NCBI GenBank assembly: GCA_018262135.1
Contig: JAGTSD010000067.1
Location: forward strand, 1 to 8,031
Direction of reading: 5' to 3'
DNA: 8,031 nucleotides
Source of the DNA: Pseudomonadota bacterium
GTDB lineage: Bacteria; Pseudomonadota; Gammaproteobacteria; Competibacterales; Competibacteraceae
The notes beneath the pieces are model-generated. The model saw only the letters and a program-made list of their open reading frames with translations, had not been told where the DNA came from and searched no databases. Position 1 is the first letter of the stretch, and the number at the start of each line of letters is the position of its first letter. Both the position numbers and the translations under genes were made by a program. Below, piece after piece: positions 5,544 through 8,031 of the stretch.

Positions 5544-8027
5544 ATGGCGGCAATGACGATCCATACTCTGAGGTCTCTGTGCAAACCCGCATCCGTGGCG
5601 CTGGTCGGCGCGAGCGAGCGGCCCGGCTCCATCGGCGCGGCACTGACCCGCAACCTGTTGGCTGGCGGTCTCAAGGGCGAACTGTTCCTGGTCAATCGCC
5701 GCCATTCGCAGGTGCAAAACACGCCGGCCTGCCAGCGCCTGGCCGATCTGCCGCGTGCCCCGGAACTGGCGATTATCGCCACTCCACCCGCCACGCTTCC
5801 CAACCTGCTGGCTGAACTGGGTGGGCGGGGAACCCGAATCGCCGCCATCGCCACTACCACCGGTTCCCACAACGAAGCGCGAAACTGGCGCGAGGTTGCC
5901 CGCGCGCAGGGGTTGCGGCTATTAGGGCCGGGCAGCTTTGGAGTGATCGCGCCCCGCCACGGTTTGAACGCCTCGCTGAGCCCTGTTTTTCCGCGTCCGG
6001 GTCATCTGGCGCTGATCGCGCCCGAAGGTTCGGTACTGGCGCCCATTCTGGAATGGGCCACCGCCCAGGGCATTGGCTTCTCCAGCGTCGTCGCACTGGG
6101 CAGCGAGAGCGACATCGCCGCCAGCGAGCTGCTGGACGGATTGAGCCGCGATCCCGATACCCGGGCCATCCTGCTGGTCCTGGAAACGCTCACCCCGCCC
6201 TGGCCCGCAGAGGGACTGGGCATGAGGGTGGCTGCTGCCCGCAAGTTCCTGTCGGCGGCGCGGGCGGCGGCGCGGGTCAAGCCGGTGCTGGTCGTGCGCC
6301 CTGGCCGGGGCGGCGATGCGTTCTCCCGCCAAACCGATGCCATTTACGACGCCGCCTTTCGCCGCGCCGGGATGTTGCGGGTTCACTCGCTGCGGGAACT
6401 GTTCTGGGCTGCGGAAACCCTGGCGCTCGACCTGCAGGTGACCGGCGACCGGCTGGCGATCCTCGGCAACAGCCGGGTACTGGGTCTGCTGGCCGCCGAT
6501 GCACTGTTTGCCGAAGGGGGACGGCTGGCCCAGTGGAGTCCCGCGACCCAGGCGGCCCTGGCGGAACTCCTGCCACCCGGCATCGCGCCCGCCAATCCGC
6601 TCGATCTGGGCATGGACGCCGATCCCGCCCGCTTTGCCGCAGCCCTGGCCATTCTGCTACGCGAGCCGGAGCTCGATGGTGTGTTAGCGCTACATGCGCC
6701 CAGTGCGTTGAACTCGGCCACCGATACCGCCACCGCAGTGATCGAAACGATCATGCGTTCCCGCGCTGGCGCGCGCCCCGGCGTACTGGCCTGCTGGCTG
6801 GGTGGGGACAGCGCCCGCGAAGCCCGGCAACAATTCCTGGCCCAGGGCATTCCCAGCTACGATACCCCCAACGATGCGATCCGCGCCTTCATACAGCACT
6901 GGCGCCATCAGTGTCATCTGGTTGCATTGACGGAGACGCCACCGGACCGGCCGGAACTGTTCGGCGCCGATCTCGCCGCCGCGCGGCAACTCATTCAAAC
7001 CGCGCTGGCTGCCGGCCGATATGAGTTGACCGAGCCGGAAAATCGCAGCCTGCTGAATGCCTACGGCATCGCGCTGGCCCCGGACGGAGCGGTTCCCGCA
7101 TCTCCTCCACCCGCCGGGTCGCTGGCATTGACCCTTCGCATGGTTCAGGACCTCACCTTCGGTCCCGTGCTGCTGTTCGGACCGGGGGGGCCGGCAGCGG
7201 TGTTCGCCGACGCCCTCGCCGCCGCGTTGCCGCCGCTCAATCCGGTACTGGCGCGGGAAGCCATCATCCATACCCCGGCTGGCCGACAACTGCAAAACGC
7301 CGCGATCCATCTTGCCGGCTGGCTGGATGATTTCGCGTTGACGCTGGCCAGGGCCGCGCAACTGGTGGCCGATCTGGGCGAAGTGGCGGAACTGGAACTG
7401 GCCCTGACCTTCACCAGGGCTGACGGGATCGTGGTCACCAGCGCGCGGATCGGCGTTGCCGCGTTCGTGGAGCCGGCTCACCAGCGGCTGGCGATCCGGT
7501 CCTATCCGCGCGAACTGGAGGAAACCCTGACGCTGCCGGATGGGGCGACCTTGCTGATCCGTCCGGTGCGCCCGGAAGACGAGCCGGCCTTTATCGCTGG
7601 CTTTGCCCAACTGTCGGCACACGAAATCCGGATGCGCTTCATGCACGGGCTGAAGGAACTGACCCACGCCGACGCCGCGCGACTCACCCAGATTGACTAC
7701 GACCGGGAAATGGCGCTGGGAGTCTTGCGACAGCGACCGGGACAACCGCCGGAAGGCTGTGGCGTGGCGCGGATCATCAGCGACCCGGACCAGGAACGCG
7801 CCGAGTTCGCCATCATCCTGTTGCGGGACGTCGTCGGCATGGGGCTGAGCAGCCTGCTGTTGCGCCGGCTCATCCAGTATGCCCGCGATGAGGGCATCCG
7901 CGAGTTGTTCGGGGAAATCCTGTCCGAGAATCAACCGATGCTGGCGCTGTGCCGCGCGATGGGCTTCACCCTCAAGTCCTGCCCGGAGGATCATGGGGTC
8001 ATGATCGCGACGCTGGCGTTGACGTAG
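5544..8027 (+). CDS. pat: Protein-lysine acetyltransferase Pat/PatZ (acyl-CoA synthetase-like body fused to GNAT) with shortened ATP-grasp region
   Basis: This 827-aa cytoplasmic enzyme has the order CoA-binding domain, succinyl-CoA-ligase-like domains, ATP-grasp-like domain, GNAT. The CoA-binding loop is at 18-33 (VALVGASERPGSIGAA); further marks are LGPGSFG (127-133), ISDPDQ-AEF (746-755) and the acetyl-CoA loop DVVGMGLSSLLL (762-773). The GNAT domain covers about 661-827, with LTQIDYDREMA (714-724) as in PatZ and Glu754 a likely catalytic base. Pat enzymes acetylate protein lysines, notably acetyl-CoA synthetase. The synthetase half seems inactive: the HTGA histidine segment is absent around 256-266, and only 32 positions separate YGI (507-509) from FGP (539-541), against about 100 in E. 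coli PatZ, so the GYPVALK/HKS region is missing. This accounts for the shorter length (about 886 in E. coli). A roughly 13-residue insertion lies at about 217-231. It is transcribed divergently from the importer operon. Confidence 0.93.
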   Translation: MAAMTIHTLRSLCKPASVALVGASERPGSIGAALTRNLLAGGLKGELFLVNRRHSQVQNTPACQRLADLPRAPELAIIATPPATLPNLLAELGGRGTRIAAIATTTGSHNEARNWREVARAQGLRLLGPGSFGVIAPRHGLNASLSPVFPRPGHLALIAPEGSVLAPILEWATAQGIGFSSVVALGSESDIAASELLDGLSRDPDTRAILLVLETLTPPWPAEGLGMRVAAARKFLSAARAAARVKPVLVVRPGRGGDAFSRQTDAIYDAAFRRAGMLRVHSLRELFWAAETLALDLQVTGDRLAILGNSRVLGLLAADALFAEGGRLAQWSPATQAALAELLPPGIAPANPLDLGMDADPARFAAALAILLREPELDGVLALHAPSALNSATDTATAVIETIMRSRAGARPGVLACWLGGDSAREARQQFLAQGIPSYDTPNDAIRAFIQHWRHQCHLVALTETPPDRPELFGADLAAARQLIQTALAAGRYELTEPENRSLLNAYGIALAPDGAVPASPPPAGSLALTLRMVQDLTFGPVLLFGPGGPAAVFADALAAALPPLNPVLAREAIIHTPAGRQLQNAAIHLAGWLDDFALTLARAAQLVADLGEVAELELALTFTRADGIVVTSARIGVAAFVEPAHQRLAIRSYPRELEETLTLPDGATLLIRPVRPEDEPAFIAGFAQLSAHEIRMRFMHGLKELTHADAARLTQIDYDREMALGVLRQRPGQPPEGCGVARIISDPDQERAEFAIILLRDVVGMGLSSLLLRRLIQYARDEGIRELFGEILSENQPMLALCRAMGFTLKSCPEDHGVMIATLALT

Positions 8028-8031
8028 CGTG

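Noticed and set aside
6690..7994. A 434-aa minus-strand open frame opposite pat
   Set aside because: It is Gln/Arg/Gly-rich antisense sequence over conserved Pat domains including the GNAT region.
1..8031. CRISPR array, tRNA/rRNA gene, insertion sequence, phage or attachment site
   Set aside because: No regularly spaced repeats, cloverleaf-like sequence, transposase or integrase reading frame, or terminal inverted repeats were seen on either strand.

Overview
The window is GC-rich bacterial chromosome and is most consistent with a gammaproteobacterium. MnmG matches the E. coli protein from my memory of it in length (629 aa), N-terminus and position of the key cysteines. The large acetyltransferase has the PatZ/Pat (YfiQ) architecture of enterobacteria. 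No species can be named from the sequence alone. All family comparisons here are from memory, because no search was run.

Layout from left to right. Positions 1-143 are a short non-coding strip downstream of mnmG, with promoter-like and ribosome-binding-site-like sequences pointing off the left edge on the minus strand. The tRNA-modification gene mnmG occupies 144-2033 (minus). Next comes a compact toxin-antitoxin pair (minus): an RHH-type antitoxin (2456-2704) overlapping a MazF/PemK-like toxin (2109-2459) by ATGA, behind an AT-rich, repeat-containing control region (about 2702-2781). A three-gene ABC importer operon follows (minus, 5317 down to 2801): ATPase, permease and periplasmic binding protein. 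It is most like the ThiZ/ThiX/ThiY pyrimidine (thiamine precursor) uptake system. A 226-base divergent intergenic region (5318-5543) separates this operon from the plus-strand gene pat (5544-8027), a protein-lysine acetyltransferase with an acyl-CoA-synthetase-like body and a C-terminal GNAT domain.

How the genes work together: the three ABC genes form one transport system. They are coupled by an ATGA overlap and a 13-base gap, and would feed thiamine pyrophosphate synthesis with a pyrimidine precursor. The toxin and antitoxin form their own autoregulated unit sitting between the importer and mnmG. MnmG acts with MnmE (not in the window) on tRNA wobble uridines. Pat probably acetylates lysines of metabolic enzymes, classically acetyl-CoA synthetase, and is functionally independent of its neighbours.

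I see no CRISPR array, tRNA, rRNA, insertion sequence or phage gene, and no clearly new multi-gene system. The items most worth a second look are the roughly 70-residue loss in the ATP-grasp part of Pat, which removes the usual ATP-binding lysine region; a TPP-riboswitch-like fragment (GAACCTTGATC) upstream of the putative thiamine-precursor importer; and a toxin with Ala where MazF enzymes normally have a catalytic Thr.
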